From: Cacajao melanocephalus
Taxonomy: Eukaryota; Chordata; Mammalia; Primates; Pitheciidae
DNA: 64,000 bases
Direction: 5' to 3'
Assembly: GCA_963573385.1 (NCBI GenBank)
Contig: CAUYLG010052107.1
Coordinates: forward strand, 146,493 to 210,492
Shown here: positions 50,140 to 63,904 of the stretch, piece after piece
How positions within the stretch are numbered: the first letter of the stretch is position 1
Layout: each line of letters starts with the position of its first letter
The notes under the pieces: generated by a model
What the model was told of the DNA's origin: nothing
The model's database searches: none
The model's input: the letters and a program-made list of their open reading frames with translations, nothing else
Position numbers and translations under genes: made by a program

Positions 50140-50285
50140 ATTTAGGATGGAACTTGGAAATCATTAATGCAATTCTTGCCTAATATCTCTTACATTATAT
50201 CTGAAAAATTATCACCAGTCTCTTACTAAATATTTCTGGAGATGGATTGTTTTGCTATATATTTGGAAAATTGTGAGTCTAAGAA
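50140..50285. mobile_element. Possible L3/CR1 LINE fragment
   Basis: TGGAACTTGGAAATCATTAA and AGTCTCTTACTAAATATTTC, TGGAGATGGA resemble the L3/CR1 group. Weak. Confidence 0.35.
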
Positions 50286-51515
50286 TTTTTTAATGTGAGT
50301 CAAAAGTTGATCCTCTTCTACCTTGATTTAGAACTTCTGTGTACTATACACAAAAGTCTACTTAGGGGATATCAGAAAGAATGATATATTAGGTGATTTC
50401 AATAGTCCAATTCAAAAATTTTCCCTGAAAAATCTTCAGATATTAAAATTCCATCATTTAATCCCTGCTACACACTTTAAAAAATATATGCCAAGTACTT
50501 TTTTCCTAAATAGTCCAAAGCATGACTATATCAGATGGATGCAGGTTTCTCACTAAACTGGAAAGTTTTAGTTTGTTACTTCATTAGCCAATAATGTAAA
50601 GAACCTTAAAATTCTTCAAGATATGCTAAACCACAATGTTATTCAGCATGTCTACTCTTAGTGGGAAAATCATAGTGAAAGGTGGTTTAAATTTTATGTT
50701 CACCTTGTTTAATGGCCATGGTGATTTATTTAATGAAGAGAGAATGGAACATTGGCCAAACAAGTGGAATAAGTGTGATGAGAGCTAATACGAACTATGA
50801 TCTGCAGGAAACAAAATTAGGCAGAATTAGTCAATAAAGGAATCATTGTACTTTAAACAGGGAAAGGTTTCCAGGTTAGAAGAAACAAAATTATGAATTT
50901 AACAAAGGCTGGGAAAATCTGCACAGGTGATAGAGATACTGTAGTAAAACAGACAACATAGGAGGAAAATGCTGCAAAATTCCTGAATTTGGGCCACCAA
51001 AAGAGTGGTACAAACCAAATATATGTGAGTTCTTATTCCTAATCAGCTGAACTGCTTTTTCCCAATGGCCCTTAGGGCCCCATCTCTGAAAACAATTGTA
51101 TAATGATAAAAGCCATGTGCATGTATAGTAAATAGGAGCTAGCAGAGCCTCAGGTTTGATAGAGCAAAATCCCAGTTTGCTCACTTTGAGAAATGTGTGG
51201 GGAGAGTTTAGGAAAGGTTTCTTAGGTAGAAAAAGAAATAACAAGGAGGTAGGTTTTGGTTTGTGATAAGTTGCACTGAGCCATGTGTTAAGGGAACTTC
51301 CTGGGTACTGAAGACCTATTGAATTTCTTGCAAATTTTGCTTATAGTCAATATAGATTTTAAAAAAAACAAATGTCTTGTGATCTACATTGGCTTTTACA
51401 TTGTCTGATAACATTGTGGAATGGAGAAAATCCCAGATGGAGCAACTGTTTAAATTGGAAAGCCTGTAGAGGGGATGGCTAAGAAGGGCAATTTCTTTTA
51501 TTACAGCTCAAGTCT
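50286..51515. other. Repeat-poor non-coding stretch
   Basis: About 1.2 kb with no supported gene. The 117-codon minus-strand frame at 50891-51244 has no recognisable domain. Confidence 0.45.
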
Positions 51516-51532
51516 ACGAACACTTGGGTTTG

Positions 51533-51781
51533 TAAGATCTAGTATTTGATAGCACACCAGGGTGATTACAGTCAGCAATAATTTGCTGCATATTTTAAGA
51601 TAACAAATATAATTGGAATATTTATGACAAAAAGAAATGATAAATGTCTGAGGTGATAGATATCCCATTTACCATGAGGTGATTATTATGCATTGTATGC
51701 CTGTATCAAAATATCTCACATACCCCATAAACATGTACACACCTAAGTACCCATAAAAATTAAGAATAAATAAATAATAAA
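51533..51781 (+). mobile_element. L1 3' end (L1MA/L1MB-like), about 250 bp
   Basis: Sense L1 3' UTR: GCACACCAGGGTGATTACAG, AGGTGATTATTATGCATTGT, ATGCCTGTATCAAAATATCT, ACCCCATAAACATGTACACA, A-rich TAAATAAATAATAA tail. Flanked by GAACACTTGGGTTTG (51518-51532) and GAACATTTGGGTTTG (51782-51796), a 15-bp duplication with one change, so the element is a complete short insertion. Confidence 0.92.
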
Positions 51782-51934
51782 GAACATTTGGGTTTGGAAT
51801 TGCTTACTGAAAAGAAGCACCTGAATATTTACTGCAGCATGACTATGTTAGGGTAATCCAATAGGGATATTGGAGCAATATAGAAAAGGGAAAATAAAGC
51901 AAAAAATAAAAATTACTTATTAACTCCTCTCTCC

Positions 51935-52455
51935 AAAGACAAAAGATGATAACATTTTACTCTAAGCCCTTCCAGTTCTTTCATATCTGTGTTGTGTATT
52001 CATCCACATTTTATAAAATTAGGGGTATATTGGATCTACTGTTTGTGACCTGCTTTCTCACTTAATACATCATGAGCATTTTTCATGTCATTCAATATTC
52101 TTTTAAAATTTGATTTTCCATGGCTGCATTATTTCTGCAGTGTGCTTAGTCAATGTCCTGAATTTTATGTGGTTTTCTGTGACTCATGTTACCCTTGTTC
52201 AAAAATATAGTGTGCATCTGTGACTATGTTTTAGAATAAATCCCTGTATGAAGAAATACTGGATAAAAGAAGATGAACGTTTTTAGCTTTCAATACTTAC
52301 TGTCAAATGGATATTTCTATTATCTATTGCCAAACTTGGTATTAGCAATTTTAAGAACAGAAATTTGATGGGTCAAAAACAGCATTTGTTAACAGTTTTT
52401 CCCTACTGATTACTAGTGAGAATGACTATTTGGATAGTTTCTAAGCTGCTCCTTC
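51935..52455 (+). mobile_element. Old L1M 3' UTR fragment
   Basis: GACCTGCTTTCTCACTTAAT, ATCATGAGCATTTTTCATGT, CCATGGCTGCATTATTTCTG, TTTTAGAATAAATCCCTGTA and TTGATGGGTCAAAAACAGCA follow the sense order of an old L1 3' UTR. Confidence 0.72.
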
Positions 52456-52715
52456 ATACTCCACAGAACAATTGTAATTTGTCACTGGACTAGAGCCCCC
52501 AGCTGTCACCGACTTCCACATTCCTCTAGTCAGTGGAGATGCTGGTGGCTAAAGCAACCACAGCTCTGAGAGCGGCTTGCTACGTAATCCGGGCAAATGA
52601 ATTCTTCCCTGTACCCTATATTTTTCATCACAATAAGAATAATCTAAATTCTACAGTCCTTATAATCTCACATTTTTGGAAAAGGTAATGCTAGTCTAAT
52701 CTAAATATGATGCTC
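52456..52715. other. Non-coding stretch, nothing recognised
   Basis: No gene or named repeat. Confidence 0.5.
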
Positions 52716-52719
52716 TGCA

Positions 52720-53665
52720 TTTACAAAATTTTAAAATTTTTTTCAGTGTTAATTTTAGATTTGGCAGGTACATGTGCAGATTTGTTAAAGGGGTATATTG
52801 TGTAACACTAAAGTCTAGGTTATAAACGATTCCATAACTCAGATACTGCCCACAGTAGCCAATAGTTAGTTTCTCAACACTTACTCTCCTCCCTCTCTCC
52901 CCACCACCCAATGGTCCTCAGTTTCTATTGTTGCCATATTTATGTCCATGAGAACCTGTAATGCGTCTTCCACTTATTAGTGAAAATATGTGGTATTTGG
53001 TTTTCTGCTCCTGATTTAACCTCAGGATAATGGTCTCCAGATGTGTCTATATTGCTACAGAGGACATGATTTTATTTTTATGGCTGTGTGGTATTCTGGG
53101 GTGCATATATACTACATTTTTCTTTATCCAGTCCGGTGTCGGTGGGCACCTAGATTGATTCTGTATCTTTACTATTGTGAATAATGCTATGATAAACATG
53201 CAAGTGCATGTATCTTTCTGATATACAATTGACTTTATTTTGAATATATACCCAGTAATAAAATTGCTGGGTGAAAAGGTAGCTCTGTTTAACATTCTTT
53301 GAGAAATCTCTGAACTGCTTTCCACAGTACCTGAATTTACATTCCCACTAACAGTATATAAGTGTTCCTTTTTCTCCCCAGCCTTACCAGAATCTGTGTT
53401 TTTTTTAACTTTTTAATAATAACCATTCTGACTAATGTGAGATGGTATCTCATTGTGGTTTCAATTTGCTTTTCTCTGATGATTAATGATGTGGAGAATA
53501 CTTTTATCACATTTGTTGGCTACATATATGTCTCCTTTTGAGAAGTGTCTGGTCGTGTCTTTTGCCGATTTTGTAATAGGGTTATTTGTTTTTGCTTGTT
53601 CAATTGTTTAAGTTCCTTAGAAATTCTGCATGTTAGACCTTTGCTGAATGTATTCTTTGTGACTC
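52720..53665 (-). mobile_element. L1 3' fragment (L1PB/L1MA-like), 5'-truncated
   Basis: Antisense 3' UTR and ORF2 C-terminus. The minus-strand frame 53047-53325 reads DTCTCMFIIALFTIVKIQNQ-like residues and DWIKKNVVYM, the end of ORF2 with frameshifts. It continues through CTCATTGTGGTTTCAATTTG, CTTTTCTCTGATGATTAATG and stops near TAGACCTTTGCTGAATGT. Confidence 0.9.
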
Positions 53666-53834
53666 TACCAAATCAGTATATGATTCAGATCCTCTTAGGC
53701 CTCAGCTATCTGAATATCCTTCTTGTGTTACTTAAGGGTGGCATCTAAGCATATTTCTTTGTCTTTTCATAGACCTGAAAGCTTTCAAAATAGGAAGTAG
53801 TTTAGAATTCTAGTGTAAATAAACGCTGAAACAT

Positions 53835-53870
53835 TACTGAGTACTTCCTGAGTACTTTAGTGCCAAGCAT
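53835..53870 (-). mobile_element. MIR SINE, left piece split by Alu
   Basis: ACTGAGTACTTCCTGAGTAC, TTTAGTGCCAAGCATTGCAC: antisense MIR end, continued at 54195. Confidence 0.8.
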
Positions 53871-53885
53871 TGCACTAAGGATTTT

Positions 53886-54179
53886 TTTTTTCTTTTGAGA
53901 TAGAGTTTTGCTCTTGTTGCTCAGGCTGGAGTACAATAGTGTGGTCTTGGCTGACTGCAACCTCTGCCTCCTGGGTTCAAGCTATTCTCCTGCCTCAGCC
54001 TCCTGAGTAGCTGAGATTATAGGCATCTGCCCCAAGGAACAGCTAATTTTTGTGTTTTTAGTAGAGAAAGGGTTTCACCATGTTGGTCAGGCTAGTCTCA
54101 AACTTCTGACCTGAGGTGGTCTGCCCTCCTGGGCCTCCCAAAGTTCTAGGATTACAGGCATGAGCCACCATGCCTGGCC
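53886..54179 (-). mobile_element. Alu, antisense
   Basis: Poly(T) to CCACCATGCCTGGCC. The exact 15-bp duplication TGCACTAAGGATTTT at 53871-53885 and 54180-54194 proves insertion into a MIR. Confidence 0.97.
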
Positions 54180-54194
54180 TGCACTAAGGATTTT

Positions 54195-54405
54195 ATATGC
54201 ATTATCTTCACATAACACACACAAAGGTCCCATGATCTCTGTAGATCATCATTTTTTAGATGAAGAGAGTGAGGCTAAAAGAATTTTTTTGTAATCTACC
54301 CAAATTCATGTAGTTAGTAAATAACACAATTGGACCTCCAACTCAGTTGTATGACACCAACCAATACTTGTTCTGAGCATTTTGGTAGGAAAGCCTGATT
54401 TAAAA
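54195..54405 (-). mobile_element. MIR SINE, right piece split by Alu
   Basis: ATGCATTATCTTCACATAAC, ATCATTTTTTAGATGAAGAG, AGTGAGGCTAAAAGAA: continuation of the MIR at 53835. Confidence 0.82.
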
Positions 54406-54889
54406 GCAGTGCACCATAACTTCTCAAATGCAGTGTGTATATAATGTGAAGTTCTTTCTGGTACCTAGGATCTCCCTAGGCCATCTTTTCCTACTGTTAA
54501 ATTAATGTGAAATCAAGACGTGTATAAAATTTGATATTGGACTCAACTAAATACAGGTAACAGACCTTATTAATTTCTGAAAAACAAAGGTGGAAATTTC
54601 CTGTGAAGTGCACTATAATGTCAAATATGATAGACTTGACATCACTTGCATTGAAAGTTTGAAACTGTGGAGTGCCTTAAAGATAATTTTCAAACTTCTC
54701 ACTTATGAATGTGCAAACTGAGATGGCAATGGAGAATTTAATAGAGACAAAACCTAGGATTCAAATCTAGGTGTCTTGATTCCCAGTCTAGTACTTTTCT
54801 TGTGAAAACATTTTGCAACTTGTGGCAAATGATAAATATTCTTGGATTTAGGAGATAAATACAAAAGAGCAAGGAGATGTATCATGAAG
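54406..54889. other. Non-coding stretch with a MIR-like part
   Basis: GTGCAAACTGAGATGGCAAT at about 54711 and the following ATTCAAATCTAGGTGTCTTG suggest a MIR-type fragment (about 54680-54800). Otherwise nothing recognised. Confidence 0.45.
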
Positions 54890-55145
54890 ACATTTCACTT
54901 AGAGATTATAACAGCATAAAATTGAAAACAACCTAAATTTCAATCAATAGGATATTTGATAAACAAGAGTACATAAAAAGCATGAATCCTACCCAGCCTT
55001 TCAAAATGATGATATAGAGCTCTGTGTATTGTCCTAGATAGATGAACATGATGTATTATTTTTTAGAAGGAAGAAAGCATGTTACAAAACAGTGTGTAAA
55101 ACATGGCTTGCTGTATATGAAATTTCACATTTACATTCATAGATA
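54890..55145 (+). mobile_element. Old L1M-type LINE fragment
   Basis: AAAATTGAAAACAACCTAAA, TTTCAATCAATAGGATATTT, GATAAACAAGAGTACATAAA, then AAAACAGTGTGTAAAACATG: sense LINE 3' sequence. Confidence 0.65.
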
Positions 55146-55235
55146 ATGCAGTTTGGTCTAGGTGATGAGATTAAGATTTTTTTCTGTTCCCTTGACTAAA
55201 TGTTTTTAAAATTGTTTTTAATAAGAATGTTGTAA

Positions 55236-55618
<383 letters not shown>

Positions 55619-55635
55619 TCTGTGCCTTTTAAACT

Positions 55636-55772
55636 AAACCAGTGTGTCTCAAACTTTAATCAGCTGGAGAATCTTGTTAAAATGTGTGCTTTGATTCACT
55701 AGGTCTAGGGTGGAGCCGGAGATCCTACAGTTTCAACAAAATCCCAGGTGATGCCATTGCTGCTGAATGGAG
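55636..55772 (+). mobile_element. MER5A-type DNA transposon remnant
   Basis: CCAGTGTGTCTCAAACTTTA, TCAGCTGGAGAATCTTGTTA, GATTCACTAGGTCTAGGGTG, AAATCCCAGGTGATGCCATT: MER5A order. Confidence 0.85.
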
Positions 55773-56403
55773 AACAGTGCATTTCAAGGATCTGGTTTTG
55801 TTAATTACTCCACCAGGCCTTTTTCTCACTCACTCCATGTGCAGTTTCTGGCAGTCTTGGCCTGAAATTGTTTTCCCTTGCTTATTAGTGCTATAGTGAT
55901 TTCTAGATGAATAGGACCCTAGAGTTTTCTTATTTTTCTTGCAGTTAATAAACATAAACACTGGGGGACACTATTTTAAATTTCCAAACACTCATTATAC
56001 AACTGGAAGTATTACTCAGCAATTGCTTCTCCCCCCAGATAGTTTTTATCTTGATACTCTTGACTGAGGATATAATAATAGCATTGATTGTTTAAATGGA
56101 TGAGCAATCAGGGAGCAATTATGATTTTAAAAAAACAACAACAGTAATTGATAGGCTGCTTAGCAAGAGAAATGATATTGTAATATGGATGTTAATTTTC
56201 GACACATTAATGTATTTTCAGGAAGAAAATCAAAATAAAGCATTTTAAGAATGACTAGGTATGGGAATACCCTAACATTTATTTTATGAAAGCAAAATGT
56301 TAAAACATTGAACTGGGGGAAAAGTTGTGTGAAATAAAACACCTTAGAAATTACAGTGCAATCAGTAAGAATATAATAAAATATGGCAACTACGACTGTA
56401 AAT
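55773..56403. other. Non-coding stretch, nothing recognised
   Basis: AT-rich, no gene or named repeat. Confidence 0.5.
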
Positions 56404-56404
56404 A

Positions 56405-56602
56405 TTCAGCCCTTACTGAGTGCTTACTATGTACTGAGCTCGTCAAATTGATTTATATGAATTATCTTGTTTGATGTCTTATTTAAGGATTATAGAAGTT
56501 CAATAACTTGCCCAAAGAAACACATCTAGTAGGCAGTTGTATTTTGGTTTACATTCACTAACTCAAAAGTCAAGATCATAACCACAATACTGTACCTTGA
56601 GA
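56405..56602 (-). mobile_element. MIR SINE
   Basis: AGCCCTTACTGAGTGCTTAC, TATGTACTGAGCTCGTCAAA, AATAACTTGCCCAAAGAAAC: antisense MIR, near full length. Confidence 0.85.
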
Positions 56603-56698
56603 GTCATCCAACAAACGGAGTTCCTGCCTAATGTGTAACAGACTTTGTTCTAGGTGATAAGGAAAATTTAATGAATGAACAAGACAAAAACTCTCCCT

Positions 56699-56994
<296 letters not shown>

Positions 56995-57345
56995 AACCCT
57001 TCCCTTCAGAGAGTTTACCTTCTAGAGACGATAAAGAGATACTACATTTATATTGGATCTTACTCTCTTAGTTGTAGACTACTGAATGAGAAATAGAGAT
57101 GGACTTCCCTCTTTGGGCCTCGATTTCTTGAACTATAGAATGAAGATTTTGTACTCTAAGTTCACTTTAGTTTCCCAAACCTGTATGTCCATGAAAGTTC
57201 AAACCACTTTATGTATCTTTGTAGTTCCTGCTTCCAATTCCAACTACTAATAAGCCACTTCATAGAGGCCTCCTGATTTCATATCTTTAATTTGAATTTA
57301 TTTTTCACTAATTATTGTTACTTATATCATTATTAAAGCTGCGTT
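56995..57345. other. Non-coding stretch
   Basis: Possible MIR/L2 traces (TGGGCCTCGATTTCTTGAAC near 57115; GTATCTTTGTAGTTCCTGCT near 57214). No gene. Confidence 0.4.
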
Positions 57346-57700
57346 TGTGAAATTATGACAGTAAGAGGAATCTGACATAGTGGATTCCATCTTGCTTCTG
57401 ACCTCTGTGCTGTCCTTGGTCATTCCTGGACATAGACGAAGCTAACTTTGGGAGGAATTTAGTTTATACTTTAAATCAAAGATGTTAATAGCCCTTCCCA
57501 AAACAAAACCACCTTCATAAAACTAATGAAAGGCCACAAGGTTAGGATTATGAGAGGGAGGTTAATTATGATAAGACAAACACAATTTTGATAATCCCTT
57601 ACTACTAAGGAGTCTTAGGCCAGAGGTCATAAGATAGGCCTACTTTCTATGATCTCTTACTACTCAGGGATCATGTGGTAGAGGTCACAAGATCTGTGAC
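57346..57700 (+). mobile_element. ERV LTR, 5' part
   Basis: TGTGAAATTATGACAGTAAG start, CTTGGTCATTCCTGGACATA, GACGAAGCTAACTTTGGGAG. Continues at 58119 after an inserted MaLR LTR. Class I-like; family not named. Confidence 0.68.
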
Positions 57701-58118
57701 TGTATTAATCTGTTCTCACACTGCTGCAAAGAAATACCTGAGACTGGGTAATTTATAAAGAAAAGAAGTTTAATTGGCTCATGGTTCCTCAGACTGTACA
57801 GGAAGCATAGCACCTTCTGTTCTGAGGAGGCCTCAGGAAGCTTACAATCATGGCAGAAGGCAAAGGAGGAGCAGGCACTTCACATGGCCAGAGCAAGAGG
57901 AAGGGGTGGGTGGGGGAGAGATACTGCACACTTTTAAATGACTAGATCTTGTCAGAACTTACCACTACCATGACAGTAGTACCAAGGGGGATGGTGCTAA
58001 ACCATTCATAAGAAACCACCCCCGTGATCTTGTCACCTCCCATCAGATCCCTACCGTCAGCATTGAGATTACATTTCAATGTGAGATTTGGGCAGGGACA
58101 CAAATACAAACCATATCA
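57701..58118 (-). mobile_element. MST-type MaLR LTR inserted in another LTR
   Basis: 418 bp from TGTATTAATC to ACCATATCA, the reverse complement of an MST LTR (GAGACTGGGTAATTTATAAA, GAGGCCTCAGGAAGCTTACA, CATGGCAGAAGGCAAAGGAG). It starts TG and ends CA and is flanked by exact GTGAC at 57696-57700 and 58119-58123. Confidence 0.95.
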
Positions 58119-58513
58119 GTGACTTTTCCAATTGGTCCTATAGATAGCATCACCCTTGTAGAACCTAAGATTGTTTTTTGAAATAGCCTTAAGCCTGAAC
58201 CCACCCAGACTTGTGGCTTGTGACTCCTGTAGTCCCACCCAGAGGCAGACTCAGGGCACAGGAACTGTTTTCCACACACTTCTGATTTTATCCACAACCA
58301 ATCAGCACCACCCATTCTTTAGCCCCCTTTCCACCAAATTGTCCATAAAAACTCTAACCTCCAGGGCTCCAGGGAGACTGATTTGAGTGGTAATTCCAAT
58401 CCTCCTGCATAGGCCAGCTTCGTGTCAATTGAACTGTTTCTCTACTGCAGTGCCATCATTGCAGTAGATTGATTTTGTGTGTGCAGTGAGCAGAAAGAGC
58501 CCATTAGGCCATT
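58119..58513 (+). mobile_element. ERV LTR, 3' part
   Basis: CTTGTGGCTTGTGACTCCTG, a promoter-like CCAATCAGCACCACCC then CATAAAAACTCTAACC (CCAAT and TATA-like boxes of a U3 region), and GTGTGCAGTGAGCAGAAAGA near the end. Confidence 0.68.
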
Positions 58514-59237
<724 letters not shown>

Positions 59238-59478
59238 AAAGAAATGTGGGAGTATATTTTCTTTATAACATTTTGGAAAATAGGTGTCAGCAGGCAATTC
59301 AAGTTTCCCTTGATTTGCCAGTGTTCCTTTCAGTCATAAATTTATTATCCTAATACTAATGTGTCTGGTTGCATATTCCATGCTAGGCTCTAAGAATACA
59401 GAAATGTGACTAATGCAGGCCATGCCTTCAAATAACTGGCATGGTTTTTAAACATGCAGAATTCTAGAACTGGAGTGA

Positions 59479-59873
59479 CTATTGCTGATTGAATCATTCC
59501 CCCAGTTCATATGATGAAGCCTAAATCCTCAGTAAGACTGTATTAGGATATAGGGCCTTTATAGAGGTAATTAGGGTAAAATGAGGTAATAAGGATAAGG
59601 CTGTATTCCAACAAAACTGTGTCCTTGTAAGAAGAGGAAGGGACACCAGAGCTTTCTCTCCCTGCACACACGCACACTGAGAAAAGGTCATCTGAGAGCA
59701 TAGCAAGAAGGCAGCTGTCTGCAAGCCAGGAAGAGAGCCCTCACCAGAAAGACTTAAACAAACCTTGCTAGACCTTGGAATTGCAGCCTCCAGAATTGGC
59801 AGAAAATACATTTCTGTTGTTTAGTCACTAAGCCGGTGGTATTGTGTTATGGCAGCCTGAAATGACTAACACA
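59479..59873 (+). mobile_element. MLT1 LTR (MaLR)
   Basis: TATTAGGATATAGGGCCTTT, GTGTCCTTGTAAGAAGAGGA, AGCCAGGAAGAGAGCCCTCA, TTGCAGCCTCCAGAATTGGC, TTCTGTTGTTTAGTCACTAA, GGTATTGTGTTATGGCAGCC. Near full length. Confidence 0.93.
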
Positions 59874-60814
59874 ATGGTATTGAACATTTTAGATAATTTT
59901 TTGGCACGAAAAAATAATAACAGGAAATCGGGAGCTTTGGGAACTTATGTGTAGGAAAGAACGGAGATGTCATCATGAACTATGTGTATTTGGTAACCAA
60001 CAAATTTTGAAGTATATAAGGTAACTGGCTTTGTAGAAAAAGGGGATAAAGATTACTTTTCTAGGTGGGGTGATAATGGGAGCAGGGGGCTTTTGACTTG
60101 CAAGAACTTACCAGACCCTTAAATTTCAGAATATATAATAGGTAGAAAAGAGAATATTATTATATGTGCTGTCACTTACATATAATAAAAATAATTTATT
60201 TGCTATGGAATTACTTTCCTATTCAAATAGAGACACAGGTTATATCAATGTCAAATTTTATTTAATTTAACATACTGTCATTCCTTTTGAACAGTCTCCC
60301 TCAGTTTCATGTCTGTAACTGTCAGAGGCAAAAGAAGTTCTTGTCTTGCCAAGGAGGACTCCAAGAACTTAGAAATTGGTACCAAACCCTTCACACTTCC
60401 TTGGCAATAAAATAAGATCTAAGGTGATTAAAAGTCTCAGTTCACTCAGAATAAGCCCTGCTTATGCCTGCGGTCTGGCATCCCCATCCAACTGGCACCC
60501 CACTTTTCTTTCCAAAAAGAATTCCCATTTGAATAACAAATTATGCAACCACCTGAATTTAACCAGTAGAATTTATTTGCATCCATTCACTTCCAAACAA
60601 AGTATTCCAACCTATCTGTTGTACGATAAAGAATTTAGTTTGCCTTTGTCCCAGGTTTCTGGCATGGAGCTTCTAAAATCCTTGGAATATCCAAAGTGAT
60701 AAGAGTGTCATTGTTGCTCTTGAACCCCTTGGATCATATCTGACTTTATGCTAGTGAAATTAAATAACTCAGGATAGAGACTTGCCACCAAAACAATTAA
60801 TCATATGATTTTAG
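59874..60814. other. Non-coding stretch, nothing recognised
   Basis: About 0.9 kb. The 107-codon plus-strand frame at 60376-60699 has no recognised domain. Confidence 0.45.
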
Positions 60815-61330
60815 GGTTGGAGCTTTGAGCCAATTCAGCCTCCAGGGAGCCCTGGGTGCTGGAGCTAAAGTTCAGTCACATGGTCAATGTTCAATCAATC
60901 ATGCCTATATAAGGAAACCCTAATAAAAACTCTGGACACAGAAACTCAGTGGAGCTTTCTGGCTGCCAAACACATTGATGTACTGAGGATGACAGGCCCT
61001 GATCCCATAGGGAAAGAGCATGGAAGTGCTACATTTGAGACACTCTCAGGCCTCACTCTATGTATGTCTTTATTTGGCTAGTTCTGATTTTTATCCTTTA
61101 TGATAAAACTGTAATTGTAAGTATAGCACTTTTTTGAGTTCTGTGTATTGCTCTAGCAAATTATCAAAACCTGACGGAGTTGTGGGAACTCCTGAATTTA
61201 TAGCCAGTAGGTGAGAAGTATGGTTGGCCTGAGGTTCTCTGAAGCATAGCTTTTAATGTGAGAACAGGCTTGTGGAGGACTGAGTCTTTAACCTGCAGAG
61301 TCCTTAATAACTCAAGGGGATTAGCACCAG
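60815..61330 (+). mobile_element. LTR-like element related to 11490-12135
   Basis: CACATGGTCAATGTTCAATC, AATCATGCCTATATAAGGAA (with a TATATAA box at 60904), TTTATGATAAAACTGTAATT, GTTGTGGGAACTCCTGAATT. Same block order as the element at 11490-12135. Confidence 0.6.
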
Positions 61331-62061
<731 letters not shown>

Positions 62062-62086
62062 CAAAACATGGCTTCTTAAGAAGAGA

Positions 62087-62224
62087 GATATTTGGGAGAC
62101 TGAGGCAGGAGGAATACTTGAGCCCAGGAGGTCAAGGCTGCAGTGAGCTATGATCATACCACTCCGCTTCAGCCTGGGCAACAGAGTGAGACTCTGTTTT
62201 TAAAAAAAAAAAAAAAAAAAAAAA
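62087..62224 (+). mobile_element. Alu arm fragment (old, J-like)
   Basis: TGGGAGACTGAGGCAGGAGG, AGCCCAGGAGGTCAAGGCTG, CAGTGAGCTATGATCATACC and a 23-A tail. Only one arm is present. Confidence 0.9.
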
Positions 62225-62264
62225 AGATGCACTTTAAAATGTTGCAGAGCTAGGTGAACTCCTG

Positions 62265-62462
62265 GCTATAGAAATAATTAGGTATAATTAGGTATGTTCA
62301 TTGCCTTGATACTTAATAGTCTGAGCCTCAATTTTCTCATCTGTAAAATGGGTAATACCTTTCTACTAGGTCGTCATGAGGATTGAGTAAGAATGAATAA
62401 ACAGCAACAAAATGTGCCAGAAACTTAACAAGTAGTTAATAAATAGTAAATTTAGAGCAATT
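62265..62462 (+). mobile_element. MIR SINE
   Basis: GTCTGAGCCTCAATTTTCTC, ATCTGTAAAATGGGTAATAC, GTCGTCATGAGGATTGAGTA. Confidence 0.82.
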
Positions 62463-63588
62463 CTTCAGCTTGAAGCTGCAGCTTTTTGTCATCTCTCATT
62501 CTCTTTTGTCTTCATCTTGTTTTTGCCCAAAAAATGACTTTCCATAGAAAGGTTTAAAATTTATCTATTGTTTATAACCTCAAAGCATTTATAGAACCTT
62601 GAAAACAGTAGGCATTTACATTGAACTCCAAAACAACCTCACTACTTTGTTGTTCATCTGATTTTTCTTTCTTGACAGCTCATTAGAGTTGAGTTGGTTG
62701 GGCAGTATTTTCAGTGTGTGTGTGTGTGTGTCCCCAAACAACTGGTATTAAAACACTTTCTTTTTGCAGACAAGCAGAACACTGTTTCTACATTTCACCA
62801 GTTTACTATTTTGCATGTTCTTTGGTTTCTCGTTCTAAAAAATGCTATAGGCCATCTCTTTTGTTTGGATTTTATGCAAGTAAATATCTGTGATTCTCTC
62901 TATAATCAAACACCAAACCGAGTTTCTGAGTGCTTTGTTTCCTGACTTCAGAGCACCCGTGTGCTGAATTCAAAACTCCCTTTCCTCAGGTGTAAATGGA
63001 GGTGGCCACAAGTGCCTTGTTAGAACACAGCCTTCTCTGCAGGCATGGCTGGAGCTGGAAGATACCAATAGATGGGCAGGGAGAGATTGAGGATTGAGAA
63101 AAATAAAAATGAGAGACTAAATCAAGGGAAGAAAAGAATTACTCTGCAAGACATAAGCAGACCATGAAAAATTATAAATGGTCAACAGACAGTGGATGGT
63201 CATTGAATGATAATATGGATGGTCAGTGGATAAATAATAGGTCCTTCAAGAATCCCATCTGCTTTGGAGCAGAATTCTGGCCAGTGAGATCCTTCTACAA
63301 TCCATAGGAGAGGATGATGGGGGAAGTTGACTAATAGAGTCATGCCGAGGCACCAGAGAATTGAAGTCATATGCCCCGCCACTGAAGTCCGAGAGACTTA
63401 CTCAGACAGAGGTTTTGTTGCCTTTTTTTTTTCTGTGTGGCCTTTCTTAACCCCAGTGAGTCTGGGTCTTCAGCTATAAAACTGATATCATTACCATTCT
63501 GGGCTCATTTGAGGAGGGAAGGAGATACTGATTATATAGAAATTTTTTTGGAATATCGTTCTTAGTATGTTTAGCTAATAGGATAAGT
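62463..63588. other. Repeat-poor non-coding stretch
   Basis: About 1.1 kb with no gene. A short (TG)8 lies at 62715-62731. Confidence 0.5.
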
Positions 63589-63589
63589 A

Positions 63590-63800
63590 TTTTTGATGTG
63601 TTACTCTGTTCTGATATTATACCGGCATTTTCCATGCAATTCCTTATTTAACCTTCCTAATATCATAGTACATGTTATTACCGCCATTGCACAGATAAGG
63701 AAAGTGAAGATTCAGAGAAGTTAAATGATGAATAGCAAAAAGCAGAAGAAAATAGCAGAACTTGGATTAAATCCTATGTCCATCTCTTTCCTAAAAATGG
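63590..63800 (-). mobile_element. MIR SINE
   Basis: TTATTACCGCCATTGCACAG, ATAAGGAAAGTGAAGATTCA, GAGAAGTTAAATGATGAATA: antisense MIR. Confidence 0.82.
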
Positions 63801-63904
63801 AACCCTCCACTGTATGTCATACTAGACCCAAGCTTAAATAAATCTGCTTCATACTTAACATCAATTCTGTGTGTATTCTCAATGAAAACATCAATGTTGG
63901 TTGG

